This document shows positions 42,117 to 50,951 of a stretch of 64,000 nucleotides of DNA, in pieces (the stretch's first letter is position 1; each line of letters opens with the position of its first letter). The stretch comes from Mycobacterium sp. E183. Its GTDB lineage: Bacteria; Actinomycetota; Actinomycetes; Mycobacteriales; Mycobacteriaceae. The stretch lies in contig NZ_LZJN01000150.1 in assembly GCF_001667735.1 (NCBI RefSeq), positions 21,512 to 85,511 on the forward strand, in the 5' to 3' direction. Under the pieces are notes generated by a model, which saw only the letters and a program-made list of their open reading frames with translations, did no database searches and had not been told where the DNA came from. Both the position numbers and the translations under genes were made by a program.

Positions 42117-43492
42117 GCGCCCGCGAAGACCACGTCGGGATTGAGGACGCCCGCCGGGTCGAAGCTCCGCTTGATGCGGCGCATCAGGTCCACCTTGACC
42201 GGGTCCTCCAGCTCGAGGAAATAGGGCGTCTTGGCGCGGCCCAGCCCGTGCTCCCCGGAGATCGCGCCGCCCAATTCCATTGCCAGCGCGAAGATGTCGA
42301 TCATCAGCTTCTTGCGCGTGTCGGGGTCCTTGCAGAAGATGGCCAGGTGCACGTTGCCGTCGCCGGCGTGCCCGCAGACCGCCGCCGCCCCGCCGGCGGC
42401 CGCCGCCAGGCCGCGCGCGGCGGACAGGAACTTGGGCATCGCGCCGCGTGGCACCACGGTGTCGATGAGGTCGTCGGCGCCGACCGCCTTCAACGTCCAG
42501 AACGCCTTCTCGCGCGCCTCGATCAGCTTGCGTGCCGAACCGCCTTCGAGCACATAGGCGTCTACCGCGCCGAGCTCGGCCAGCAGCTCGCCAGCCTTCT
42601 CGACGTCCTCGTCGAGCCGGTCGGCGGTGCGGTTCTCAAGCGCCACAACCAGATACGCGTCACAGCTGTCGCGGACGCTGTCGGGGATGCCCAACTCCAG
42701 GTTCTGGGTGTGTACGAGCGCGGCCATCGTCACGTTGTCGATGTACTCCAGGATGTAGGGCGCGAGGCCGCTGCCCACGATCTTGGGGACCGCCGTCATG
42801 ACCTGGTCGAAGTCGGCGAACGGGGCGAGCACGGCGGCGTTGTGGTCGAGCCGCGGATGCAGCTTGACGGTCACCTCGGTGGCCAGGGCCAGGGTGCCTT
42901 CGGAGCCGACGATGAGTTGGGTCAGGTCGTAGCCGGTGGAGATCTTGGCGATCTTGCCGCCGGTGCGGATGAGCTCGCCGGTCGGCAGCGCCGCCTGCAG
43001 CCCGAGCACGTTCTGGCGGGCAATGCCGTACTTGACCGCGTTCATGCCGCCGGCGTTGGTGCCGACGTTGCCGCCGACGCTGGACGACAGCTCGCCGGGG
43101 TGAACCATGTAGCGCAGGCCGGTGTCGGCGGTCGCGGCGTCCAGCTCGGTGAGCGTGACCCCGGGTTGGACGACGGCGACCTGGTTGATGGTGTCGACCT
43201 CGAGGACGGCGTTCATCCGTTCGAAGGAGATCAGCAGCCCATCGGCCCGCGGGATCGCCGCGCCCGACAGGCCGGTGCCCGAGCCGCGGGCCGTGACCGG
43301 CACGCCAGCGTCGGAGGCGGCCTTCAGCAGCTGCGAAACCGCTTCCGCGGAAACCGGTTTGGCGACATACGCCGGGCGTTGCGGCGGCTTCGTCAAGACT
43401 TCGTCGTGCCAGTAGTCCTCGGGGATGGCGTCACCGGTCAGCAGGTTGTGCTGGCCGACGATCTCGGCGAACCGGGCCGTCATGTCGCTCAT
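42113..43492 (-). CDS. FAD-linked oxidase (GlcD/D-lactate dehydrogenase-like)
   Basis: 459 residues, the size I recall for Rv2280. GSGTGLSGAAIPRADGLLISFERMN (FAD-PCMH domain, about 70-94), PGELSSSVGGNVGTNAGGMNAVKYG, and C-terminal CGHAGDGNVH with SGEHGLGRAK are the glycolate-oxidase/D-2-hydroxyacid-dehydrogenase signature. Oxidises D-2-hydroxyacids, donor unclear. ATG 43492, or MTARF at 43483. Convergent with the acyltransferase. Confidence 0.88.
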   Translation of the reverse strand: MSDMTARFAEIVGQHNLLTGDAIPEDYWHDEVLTKPPQRPAYVAKPVSAEAVSQLLKAASDAGVPVTARGSGTGLSGAAIPRADGLLISFERMNAVLEVDTINQVAVVQPGVTLTELDAATADTGLRYMVHPGELSSSVGGNVGTNAGGMNAVKYGIARQNVLGLQAALPTGELIRTGGKIAKISTGYDLTQLIVGSEGTLALATEVTVKLHPRLDHNAAVLAPFADFDQVMTAVPKIVGSGLAPYILEYIDNVTMAALVHTQNLELGIPDSVRDSCDAYLVVALENRTADRLDEDVEKAGELLAELGAVDAYVLEGGSARKLIEAREKAFWTLKAVGADDLIDTVVPRGAMPKFLSAARGLAAAAGGAAAVCGHAGDGNVHLAIFCKDPDTRKKLMIDIFALAMELGGAISGEHGLGRAKTPYFLELEDPVKVDLMRRIKRSFDPAGVLNPDVVFAGA

Positions 43493-43498
43493 GAGGCT

Positions 43499-44152
43499 TC
43501 AGCCTATCGCCGCGGTCAGGTGATCGAGGGGAGTCCGCATCCGGCCGCGGAGGATCGGCACGCAATCGTCGGGGAGTTGGGTGGTGACCTCCACGCCGGA
43601 GCCGTCGAGTTCGTCGAGGAACCCGGGTAGCTGCTCCATCGCGCCGGTGGGCAGGTCGTGCAGGACGACCACGGTGTGCTGGTGGCTGCGGGTATCGGCG
43701 AGCGCGCGCTCGACCCAACCGCGCGGGTCGGCCCAGTCGCGCGGGACGCTGTTCCACAGGACGCAGGTGTACTTCTCGGTGATGAGGTGCTCGATCGCCG
43801 TCCGGTTCAGGCAGCGCTTTTCGAGTGCGCCCTCCGTTCCCCACGGCCTGAAGAGCCGATCGGCATCGCCGAAGTCGTCCAAAAGCTCTTGGGTGCCGCG
43901 GATCTCGTGAAGCGTCTCCGCCGCAGAGAGCTCGCCGAGGGGCCGGCCGTGGGTGAGGGAGTGATTGCCGATCCGGTGCCCCTCGCGCACCGCCCGCTCC
44001 AGCAGCCGGCGCCCCGCCGGCGGGCGGACGTTCTCGCCGACGACGAAGAAGACGGCGGACGCCTGCCGCTGGGCGAGGGCGTCGAGAACCCGGTCCGTGA
44101 CGCCGGGTGTCGGGCCGTTGTCAAAGGTCAGGGTGATTTTCGGGCGCATCAC
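43499..44152 (-). CDS. Polysaccharide deacetylase (NodB homology, CE4)
   Basis: 217 residues. Motif 1 is TFDNGPTPG with Asn where TFDDGP is usual (the second Asp binds metal); motif 2 is GNHSLTHG with the two His ligands; motif 3 is RPWG. LHDLP near residue 185 resembles motif 5. The Asp-to-Asn change is known in some CE4 members, so activity cannot be excluded. No signal peptide is visible. Divergent from a TetR gene and separated from it by a 20-bp palindrome. Confidence 0.82.
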   Translation of the reverse strand: MMRPKITLTFDNGPTPGVTDRVLDALAQRQASAVFFVVGENVRPPAGRRLLERAVREGHRIGNHSLTHGRPLGELSAAETLHEIRGTQELLDDFGDADRLFRPWGTEGALEKRCLNRTAIEHLITEKYTCVLWNSVPRDWADPRGWVERALADTRSHQHTVVVLHDLPTGAMEQLPGFLDELDGSGVEVTTQLPDDCVPILRGRMRTPLDHLTAAIG

Positions 44153-44169
44153 TCCCCAGCGTACCTTGC

Positions 44170-44189
44170 CTGACTGATCGATCAGACAG
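44170..44189. promoter_or_regulatory. 20-bp palindrome between deacetylase and TetR genes
   Basis: CTGACTGATC-GATCAGACAG, arms identical except one base. It is 12 bp before the TetR start and 18 bp before the deacetylase start. Likely site of that TetR, controlling both directions. Confidence 0.7.
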
Positions 44190-44201
44190 TATCGTGGGCG
44201 G

Positions 44202-44825
44202 ATGACCGCGGCGGTTTCGAAGTCCGAGGTGCCTGCCGGTGACGCCCGGCAGCGGATCCTGCAGACGACGATCCAGTGCTTCTGCGCGTACGGCTACGAG
44301 AAGTCCTCGATGAAGCTGATCTCGACGAGGGCCGGCGTCTCGCAGACGCTGCTGCACTATCACTTCGAGACCAAGGAAAAGCTCTTCCAGGCGGCGATCG
44401 ACGACATGGCCAAGCGCATGTTCGCCACGGCGGCGACGCGGCTGCCGGGGCGGCTGTCGGTGCGCGAGGGCCTGACCGAGGCGGCCGGGCTGATGTACGC
44501 CTTGTTCATCGACAACATCGACGCGGTCACGTTCATGGTCGAGTTCGCCGCGGCGGCCAACCACAACGAGTTCCTGCGGGTCGCGTATGTCGACTATCGC
44601 GATACCCAACGCCGGCAGCTCGGCGAGGCGCTGCGCCGCATCGCCGGTGACGACGTGCCGCAGCGCTTGATCGACGAGTCGGTGCGCCTCTTCGAAACCG
44701 TGCTGCTGGGCATGTCGATGCAGCGGCCGTTCGTTTCCGACACCTCGGCCTTCCGTCGCGACTTCGACGTGTTCGCCCAACTGCTCGCGGCCCGCATCAC
44801 CGAAGGATTGGAACCCAGGCGATGA
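44202..44825 (+). CDS. TetR-family regulator
   Basis: 207 residues. HTH: ARQRILQTTIQCFCAYGYEKSSMKLISTRAGVSQTLLHYHFETKEKLFQAA (about 15-65). The C-terminal ligand-binding domain has several aromatic residues. The stop overlaps the following fusion gene by 4 bp (ATGA), so the pair is coupled. It probably responds to a ligand related to the fusion enzyme and represses through the palindrome at 44170. Confidence 0.92.
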   Translation: MTAAVSKSEVPAGDARQRILQTTIQCFCAYGYEKSSMKLISTRAGVSQTLLHYHFETKEKLFQAAIDDMAKRMFATAATRLPGRLSVREGLTEAAGLMYALFIDNIDAVTFMVEFAAAANHNEFLRVAYVDYRDTQRRQLGEALRRIAGDDVPQRLIDESVRLFETVLLGMSMQRPFVSDTSAFRRDFDVFAQLLAARITEGLEPRR

Positions 44826-46639
44826 CCCCGAACCTCACCGATCAACCGATGGTCGAAGACGCGGTGACCGGATCCGGCGGCAAACGAATCTTCGTGCGCC
44901 GCTACGACAACCCCACCGCCGACTACGTGTTGGTGCTGGTGCACGGCACCGCCGGCAACAGCGAGAGCTACGACGCGTTCGCCGAGCACATGCGCCGGAA
45001 CTTTCCGGCGGCCGTCTATTCGTTCGACCTGACCGGCCACGGCCGCACCGAGGGGGAGCCGGGCGTGTTCAGCTTCGAGGACTTCCTCGAAGACACCAGG
45101 GCGGTAACCGATTACGCGGCGCGGCGTACGTCCCTCCCGGTCGTCCTCCACGGCGCCAGCCAGGGCGGGGAAGTCGCGTTCCACGCGCTCGACGCGTGCC
45201 CGGCCGTGACAGCCGGCGTGTGCATGAACATCCTGTTGAACCACGAGGCGCCGATGAGCCCGGCGATCCGATTGTTCCGGTCGCGCCCGGCGAAGTGGGC
45301 GGCCAAGACGTTCGGCGATCGGCTGCGGGTCCCATTAAGACGCGTCATCGACTTCGAGGCCGCCTACCAGGAAGACCCCGGGCTGCTCGACACCAAGAAG
45401 AAGGACCCGTTCTACGTCTGGCGGTACGGGCTCAAGAGCTACCACTCGGTGTTCAACTACGTCCCGCCAAAACCCGCCGCCGCCAACACGAAACCCGTCC
45501 TCATCACCTGCGGGGAGCACGACGAGATCGTCGGCGCCGAGCACTGCCGGGCATGTTTCGAGCGGATCGGCGGTACCAAGGACTTCTTCATGATGCCCGG
45601 CGGCGGGCATCAGCTGATGCTGTTCGACACGGTCGTCTACAGCCGGGTGATCGACTCGTGGATCCGGGAACGCGTGCTCGGGCACGCGCAGTCGTGGGAG
45701 CCGCCGATCGGGCCCGAGGAGCGGCGCTACTTCGAGTTCCTCGATCGTGAACGGGCCAACGACACGAAAGGCGAGCCCGAGTACCACTATTCGCTGATCG
45801 ATCGCGCGCTGATGCGGATCAGCAACGGCACGATCGAGCGCGGGGTGCGCTACTTCTCCAATGCCGAGGTCAGCGAACAGTGGCGCTTCACCGCGGACCT
45901 CGTCGGCGAAATCGACTACGCCGCATGGGACTTCCTGCGCGACTATCTTCCTGCGGTAGAGCGCCCGAGGATGGCGGTGGTCGGTTGCGGCGGCGGCGGG
46001 GCTATCGAGGGATTGCTCAACCGCGATCCGCGACTAAGCGAGTGGGACATCGTGGGCATCGACGTCGACTACAAGTCGATCGACGCGGCCCGCAAGCGTT
46101 TTGCCGGCAAGGCGGGGGTGAGCTTCGTCGTCGGCGACGCGCGTGACCCGCAGGTGTTGGGGGCCGATCGATTCGACCTGGTTTACCTGCACGGGGTGCT
46201 CGACCACTGCACCGAGCACCGCCGCTTGATGGACAGCGTGTTTCGCGCGCTGAGGCCGGGCGGCCGGATGTTCTATGTCGCGCCCGATCGCAACGTGTGC
46301 ACGTGGCTGTGTTTCGTGACGGTCGGGCCGTTGTTCGTGTTCGGTCTGCACAAGCCGAACCATGACTTTCGGCGATTCCCCCGCCCCGCCGAATTGAACG
46401 CGGTGCTCGAGCAGGCCGGGTTCGAGCTGCTGCCCCGGCGAGGCCGGCCCGACGCCCCCGCCATGGTCGGGGTCGAATACAAGTCGGGGATGAATCCGTT
46501 TCCCGTCAGGAAGTCGGTGCGCGATCGCGCCCTGGGTGAGGAGATCTTCGAGCACACCGAGCCCAGGTGGTGGCTGGGGAACGGCTTCGTCGGGGAGTTT
46601 GCGGGGGTGGCCCAGAAACCCTTGTTGAAGCCCTGTTGA
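44822..46639 (+). CDS. Alpha/beta hydrolase - SAM methyltransferase fusion
   Basis: 605 residues. Residues 1-290 form an alpha/beta hydrolase of the monoacylglycerol-lipase type: HGTAGNS oxyanion strand (41-47), nucleophile Ser113 in HGASQGG, Asp234 in CGEHDE, His263 in GGGHQ. Residues 330-600 form a class I methyltransferase: VVGCGGGGAIEG (386-397), acidic Asp414 in GIDVDY, GDARD (438-442) and LRPGGRMFY (477-485). Two complete catalytic modules in one chain suggest sequential hydrolysis and methylation of one substrate. Translation is coupled to the upstream TetR. No such fusion is known to me in M. tuberculosis. Confidence 0.88.
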   Translation: MTPNLTDQPMVEDAVTGSGGKRIFVRRYDNPTADYVLVLVHGTAGNSESYDAFAEHMRRNFPAAVYSFDLTGHGRTEGEPGVFSFEDFLEDTRAVTDYAARRTSLPVVLHGASQGGEVAFHALDACPAVTAGVCMNILLNHEAPMSPAIRLFRSRPAKWAAKTFGDRLRVPLRRVIDFEAAYQEDPGLLDTKKKDPFYVWRYGLKSYHSVFNYVPPKPAAANTKPVLITCGEHDEIVGAEHCRACFERIGGTKDFFMMPGGGHQLMLFDTVVYSRVIDSWIRERVLGHAQSWEPPIGPEERRYFEFLDRERANDTKGEPEYHYSLIDRALMRISNGTIERGVRYFSNAEVSEQWRFTADLVGEIDYAAWDFLRDYLPAVERPRMAVVGCGGGGAIEGLLNRDPRLSEWDIVGIDVDYKSIDAARKRFAGKAGVSFVVGDARDPQVLGADRFDLVYLHGVLDHCTEHRRLMDSVFRALRPGGRMFYVAPDRNVCTWLCFVTVGPLFVFGLHKPNHDFRRFPRPAELNAVLEQAGFELLPRRGRPDAPAMVGVEYKSGMNPFPVRKSVRDRALGEEIFEHTEPRWWLGNGFVGEFAGVAQKPLLKPC

Positions 46640-46762
46640 GCAGCGGGTTTCGATTCCCGATTTGGTGGTTATCCGGAACCAGCAGGGCAGCCAGCTTTCC
46701 GACAGGAGATCGACACGGACCTCCAAGGAACTCAGTCCTACCGCGGCCAGGGCAGTAACGGA

Positions 46763-47908
46763 GTGCTCCTGGTGCCGGGCGGTCTCCTTGGCGACTGCCG
46801 GTACGAGCTACGTGGCGTCCTGGGCCGCGGTGCGATGGCCGAGGTGCGCGAGGGGTGGGACCGGAAGCTCAACCGCCCCGTCGCCATCAAGCTGCTCTAC
46901 CCCGGGGTGGCCGACCGGCCGGACAACCGTTCGCGGTTCGACACCGAGGCGCGCGTCGCCGCGCGGCTGACCGGGAGGCACGTCGTGGTGGTGCACGACG
47001 TCGGCGAGCACTACGGGTTGCCGTTCATCGTCATGGAGCGGCTACCGGGAGTGACGCTGGCCGACCACATCGCCCGCGGGCCGCTGCCGGTGCCCTTCGT
47101 GCACGCCGTCCTCGACGGTGTCCTGGACGCCCTTGCCGAGGCGCATCAGGCCGGCATCCTGCACCGCGACGTCAAACCCGGCAACATCCTGTTCACCGCC
47201 GCGGGGGAACCCAAGCTCGCCGACTTCGGCATCGCCAAGACCTCCGGCGCCGCCTACACCAGGGCGGGCGAGGTCGTCGGCAGCATGGCCTACTTGAGCC
47301 CCGAGCGGCTGACGTCCAAGCCGGCCACGGTGCTCGACGACCTGTACTCCGTCGGCGTGGTGGGTTACGAGGCGCTGACGGGGCGGCGGCCGTTCCCGCA
47401 GGAGGACCTGGGCGCGCTGGCGCGCGCGATCCTGCAGGAGTCGCCGCCGCCGCTGGCCACGCTGCGTCCGGACGTGCCCCCGCCGCTCGCCGCCGCGATC
47501 GAGCGCGCGATGGCCCGCGACCCCGCCTGGCGGTTCGACCAGGCGGGTGCCATGCGGGCCGCGCTGGTCGGCGCCCCGCCGCCGGTGATGCCCACCGGCA
47601 CCCGCGTGATGGAAGCCCCGCCGCCCGCCGTGCTGACCTACACGCCCGCGCGGCTGGAGCCGGACAGCCCTCGGCGCAAGTGGTGGATCGCGGCGATCGC
47701 GGCGGCCTTCCTGTTGGCACTCCTCCTGCTGGCGATCGATCCGCCGTTCTCGGCGCCACCGCCGACGCCCTCGACGACCACCACCACGCCGGCGCCGCCC
47801 CCGACGACCGCCACCGCCACCACCACACCCACGAGCACCCCGCAGCCGGCGCCCCCGCCGGGTCCGCCAGGTCACGGGGGCCCTAAGCACAAAGGCCACG
47901 GCGGCTGA
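46763..47908 (+). CDS. Receptor Ser/Thr protein kinase (PknB-type), active
   Basis: 381 residues. Gly-loop GRGAMAEV (21-28), Lys43 in AIK, HRDVKPGN (134-141) and DFG (154-156) are intact, followed by SMAYLSPERL. The juxtamembrane segment leads to one helix (KWWIAAIAAAFLLALLLLAI, about 317-336) and a short Pro/Thr-rich extracytoplasmic tail with no folded sensor domain. GTG 46763 is the start. It is followed by a small secreted protein and a second kinase-like gene, all in the same direction. Pkn letter not assigned. Confidence 0.9.
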   Translation: MLLVPGGLLGDCRYELRGVLGRGAMAEVREGWDRKLNRPVAIKLLYPGVADRPDNRSRFDTEARVAARLTGRHVVVVHDVGEHYGLPFIVMERLPGVTLADHIARGPLPVPFVHAVLDGVLDALAEAHQAGILHRDVKPGNILFTAAGEPKLADFGIAKTSGAAYTRAGEVVGSMAYLSPERLTSKPATVLDDLYSVGVVGYEALTGRRPFPQEDLGALARAILQESPPPLATLRPDVPPPLAAAIERAMARDPAWRFDQAGAMRAALVGAPPPVMPTGTRVMEAPPPAVLTYTPARLEPDSPRRKWWIAAIAAAFLLALLLLAIDPPFSAPPPTPSTTTTTPAPPPTTATATTTPTSTPQPAPPPGPPGHGGPKHKGHGG

Positions 47909-47954
47909 CGTCGATATGGGATCGGTAGCCGCCCGGCCGGCGTGTGATTGCGGC

Positions 47955-48305
47955 ATGAACATGAAGTGGATGGCCGGCGCGCTGCTGACGGCCGGCATCG
48001 GTGTGGGGCTGACCGCGGGCGTCGCGCAGGCCGACCCGTACGGCCACGTCGGCGGCAACTGCCCGGCGGGGCACACCTGCGGCCAGTGGTGCCCGGGCGA
48101 GCGCATCCCGGACAACTTCATCAACTGGAACATGGGCGTGTGCCACCTCTATTACTACGATTACCGTGGCGTGGTCGACGCCGACACCGGTGCCGTCTAC
48201 GGGTGGCCGAGCGGCCCGATCAATGCCACGCCGCACCCGCGGCCGGCCGGACCGCCCAATTTCAACTGCGGCTTGTTCTGGTGCCCGGTGCCCCCGCACG
48301 CGTGA
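47955..48305 (+). CDS. Small secreted cysteine-containing protein
   Basis: About 116 residues from ATG 47955. Signal peptide MAGALLTAGIGVGLTAGVAQA with cleavage about residue 27, then PAGHTCGQWCPGERIP, GVCHLYYYDYRG and NCGLFWCPVPPHA. Six cysteines in the mature part suggest disulfides. Located between two kinase-type receptors. Similar small secreted Cys proteins occur in mycobacteria without known function. Confidence 0.75.
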   Translation: MNMKWMAGALLTAGIGVGLTAGVAQADPYGHVGGNCPAGHTCGQWCPGERIPDNFINWNMGVCHLYYYDYRGVVDADTGAVYGWPSGPINATPHPRPAGPPNFNCGLFWCPVPPHA

Positions 48306-48383
48306 GCCGCCGCACGTTAGGTCGGCGCCCATTCGGGGAACCCGCCGGGCTGGACCTTTACGACCTAGCGAAAGGACTGCCCA

Positions 48384-49820
48384 TTGACCTCGCGGCTTGG
48401 CACCCGGTTCGGTCCCTACGAGCTGCGATCGCTGATCGGAGCGGGTGTGACGGGCGAGGTCTACCGCGCGCACGACACGGTTAGGGACCGGACGGTCGCG
48501 GTCAAGCTGGTATCCGCCGACATCGCCGCGGAACCCGGCTTCCAGCAACGCTTTCGACAGGACTGCGGTGTCGCTGCGCTGTTGGAGGAGCCGCATGTCA
48601 TCCCGGTGCACGACTTCGGTTCGATCCACGGGGTTTGTTACGTCGACATGCAGCTGGTCGACGGCGGCAGCCTCAGGGATCTGCTGCGCGAGCGGGGGCC
48701 ACTGGAAGCGTCGCGCGCCGCGTCGATCGTCGCGCAGGTCGCGCGAGCGCTGGACGCCGCGCACGCCGCCGGGCTGGTGCATTTGGCTGTTCGGCCCGAA
48801 AACGTGCTGCTGACCCCGGACCACTTCGTGTATCTCGTCGACTTCGGTCTCGGGCACGGCGACCCGTCGCGGGTGTATATGGCGCCCGAGCGGTTCACCA
48901 CCGGCCGGGTCGGGCCGCAGACTGACGTGTACTCCCTGGCGTGCCTGCTCTACGAGTGCCTGACCGGTCAGCCTCCGTTCGAGGCGTCCGACCCGGCCGA
49001 GCTGAGGAGCGCCCACCTACTCTCGCCGGCGCCGCGACCCAGCATCATGCGTCGCGGCGTGGGCCGGGCCTTCGACGACGTCATCGCCGTGGGCATGGCC
49101 AAACGGCGTGAGGCGCGTTTCGCGTCCGCGGGTGAACTCGCCCGGGCCGCCAGCGAGGCCGTGAACGCGGCGTACGAGCCGGTCGCGGTCGGTGCCGGCG
49201 CGGGCCCCCTTGGCACCCGCCCGTTCGAGGCGGTCTATCCGAACCCGGACGACACCGGCTTTAGCCCGTATCCGGTTGTTGATCCGCCGTCGCGGCCGGA
49301 CGGTTGGCGGCCCGTTGGCGGCCGCGGAGCGTTCGTGATCACGGCGGCGGCGGTCGTGCTGGTGGTGGCAGGGCTCGTGGTGGCTCTGGCGTCGGCGTTG
49401 ACGAGAGGCGGCTCGACGCCCGCTCGGACGGCTCAGGCGCCGTCGCCCGCCCCGTCCAGCGCGCCGCCGCCGAAGACGCCGACGCTGTCCGCTCCTGTGC
49501 GCGGCGCCGACGGGTTGGGGTTCGTCGGCGAGACGGCCCGCTGCGATCCGGGCAACCCGCCGGCCGCCGTGGTGCGGACCGCCAAGTCGCTGGCCGTGGT
49601 GTGTGAAAACCTCAGCGGCAGTTACTACTACCGCGGCGAGCGGATCAGGGACGGCGCGCACATCGAGCTGTCGAACGCCGAGCGCGCCGGGGACGGGTTC
49701 GATGTCACTAACCCGGTCGACGGCGTCGTCTACGAGGTGCGGCCGAACCGGTTGCGGATCATCAGTGGCAGCCACGTCGATTCGTCGGAGCCCGTGCTGC
49801 AATACGCCACGGCGTCGTGA
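48384..49820 (+). CDS. Receptor Ser/Thr kinase-like protein, predicted pseudokinase
   Basis: 478 residues. The kinase fold spans about 10-260. GAGVTGEVY (19-27) and Lys41 in VAVK remain, but the catalytic HRDVKPxN is HLAVRPEN (133-140), so the essential Asp is Ala135 and Lys is Arg. DFG (153-155) is kept, yet DFG-to-APE is only 17 residues against 29 in the related kinase at 56347, so the activation loop is missing. Helix C Glu is Asp60. One membrane helix (FVITAAAVVLVVAGLVVALASAL, about 313-335) and an extracytoplasmic domain of about 120 residues follow. TTG 48384 has a GAAAGGA site. Confidence 0.88.
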   Translation: MTSRLGTRFGPYELRSLIGAGVTGEVYRAHDTVRDRTVAVKLVSADIAAEPGFQQRFRQDCGVAALLEEPHVIPVHDFGSIHGVCYVDMQLVDGGSLRDLLRERGPLEASRAASIVAQVARALDAAHAAGLVHLAVRPENVLLTPDHFVYLVDFGLGHGDPSRVYMAPERFTTGRVGPQTDVYSLACLLYECLTGQPPFEASDPAELRSAHLLSPAPRPSIMRRGVGRAFDDVIAVGMAKRREARFASAGELARAASEAVNAAYEPVAVGAGAGPLGTRPFEAVYPNPDDTGFSPYPVVDPPSRPDGWRPVGGRGAFVITAAAVVLVVAGLVVALASALTRGGSTPARTAQAPSPAPSSAPPPKTPTLSAPVRGADGLGFVGETARCDPGNPPAAVVRTAKSLAVVCENLSGSYYYRGERIRDGAHIELSNAERAGDGFDVTNPVDGVVYEVRPNRLRIISGSHVDSSEPVLQYATAS

Positions 49821-49886
49821 TCATCACGGCCGCCGGACTTTCCCGGCGGGAGGACGCCTTCGACCGGTTGCCGATGGCTTCCGGCG

Positions 49887-50891
49887 TTAGGGCCGGAAAG
49901 CGGCTTCGTCTCCGCCGCGGCGGGCGAACGTCGCGATGATCGCCTCGCGCGGCGGGCGCCAGGCCACCCCCAGCTCGGCCAGTGTGCGGGAGTCATCGGT
50001 CGGTGTCGCCGCGGTGAGGAGTTGCGCGGCTTCGAAACTGAATCCGGCCCCGAGTGGAAGGCGGTCCCCGACGGCGTCCGCGACCCTACCCAGGCCCCGA
50101 AACACTGCTCCGTTCAACGGGATTCGCCTGATGTGACGGCCGGAGCCCACCTCGAGCGCATCGATCATCTCATCGAAGCTCAGCATCACGCCGCCGCACA
50201 CGTATCGTTTTGCGCCGTGGCCTGGCCGCATCGACGCGACATGCACATCGGCGACGTCGCGCACGTCGACCATCATCATTCCAGCGTGCCGCAGTCGCGG
50301 CGCCACACCGGCGCGGATGATCGGCGCCCAACCCTGTTCGGTGATGCCGGGGGCGGTCGCCAAGGCCGGACCGACCACGCTGGACGGATAGGTGATGACG
50401 ACCGGCGCCCCCTCGTCTTGCAGCCGCCGGGCAGCACGATCGGCGTAACCCTTCGTCTTGGCGTAGGCCGACCGACCCGCCGCCGTGGGGGTGTCCGGCC
50501 CGATCACCGAGACCGCCGGCGAGAAGAGGGAGGCGTAGCTGTTGATCGTGACAATCGGGTCCAGCCCTCGGTCGTGTGCCTGACCCAGGATCGACTCGGT
50601 CGCGAACGCGTTGATCTCCCACATCAGGTTCTCACGCCGGCTGTCGGTCCCGACCACGCTGGCGGCGTGCAGGACGGCGTCACAGCCGTCCAGCAGCGTC
50701 GACACGGTATCGGGCTCGCGAACGTCGCCGGTTAACACGGTTATCGAGCCGAATTCGGAAAACCTGCGCAGCAGTTCGGGATTCTCCCGGCCGTGCTCGG
50801 CCAGAAGCCGCACCTCATGGCCGGCGCTCAGTAGGCCACGGACGATGTGCGCACCGAGATACCCGGTGCCACCAGTCACTGCGATTCGCAC
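49887..50891 (-). CDS. NAD-dependent epimerase/dehydratase (extended SDR)
   Basis: 334 residues. TGGTGYLGAHIVRGLLSAGHEV at the start gives the extended-SDR nucleotide motif; the catalytic triad is in VTINSYASLFSP and YAKTKGYAD. The C-terminal part has MMMVDVRDVADVHVAS typical of the dihydroflavonol reductase-like group. Substrate unknown. Convergent with the pseudokinase gene and 60 bp from the tocopherol-cyclase-like gene ahead of it. Confidence 0.85.
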   Translation of the reverse strand: MRIAVTGGTGYLGAHIVRGLLSAGHEVRLLAEHGRENPELLRRFSEFGSITVLTGDVREPDTVSTLLDGCDAVLHAASVVGTDSRRENLMWEINAFATESILGQAHDRGLDPIVTINSYASLFSPAVSVIGPDTPTAAGRSAYAKTKGYADRAARRLQDEGAPVVITYPSSVVGPALATAPGITEQGWAPIIRAGVAPRLRHAGMMMVDVRDVADVHVASMRPGHGAKRYVCGGVMLSFDEMIDALEVGSGRHIRRIPLNGAVFRGLGRVADAVGDRLPLGAGFSFEAAQLLTAATPTDDSRTLAELGVAWRPPREAIIATFARRGGDEAAFRP

Positions 50892-50951
50892 GAGTTCGTG
50901 ACTCTACCGGGTGGTGGCCAGGTGGTATGAGAGGGACGGCGCCGTGACGAT

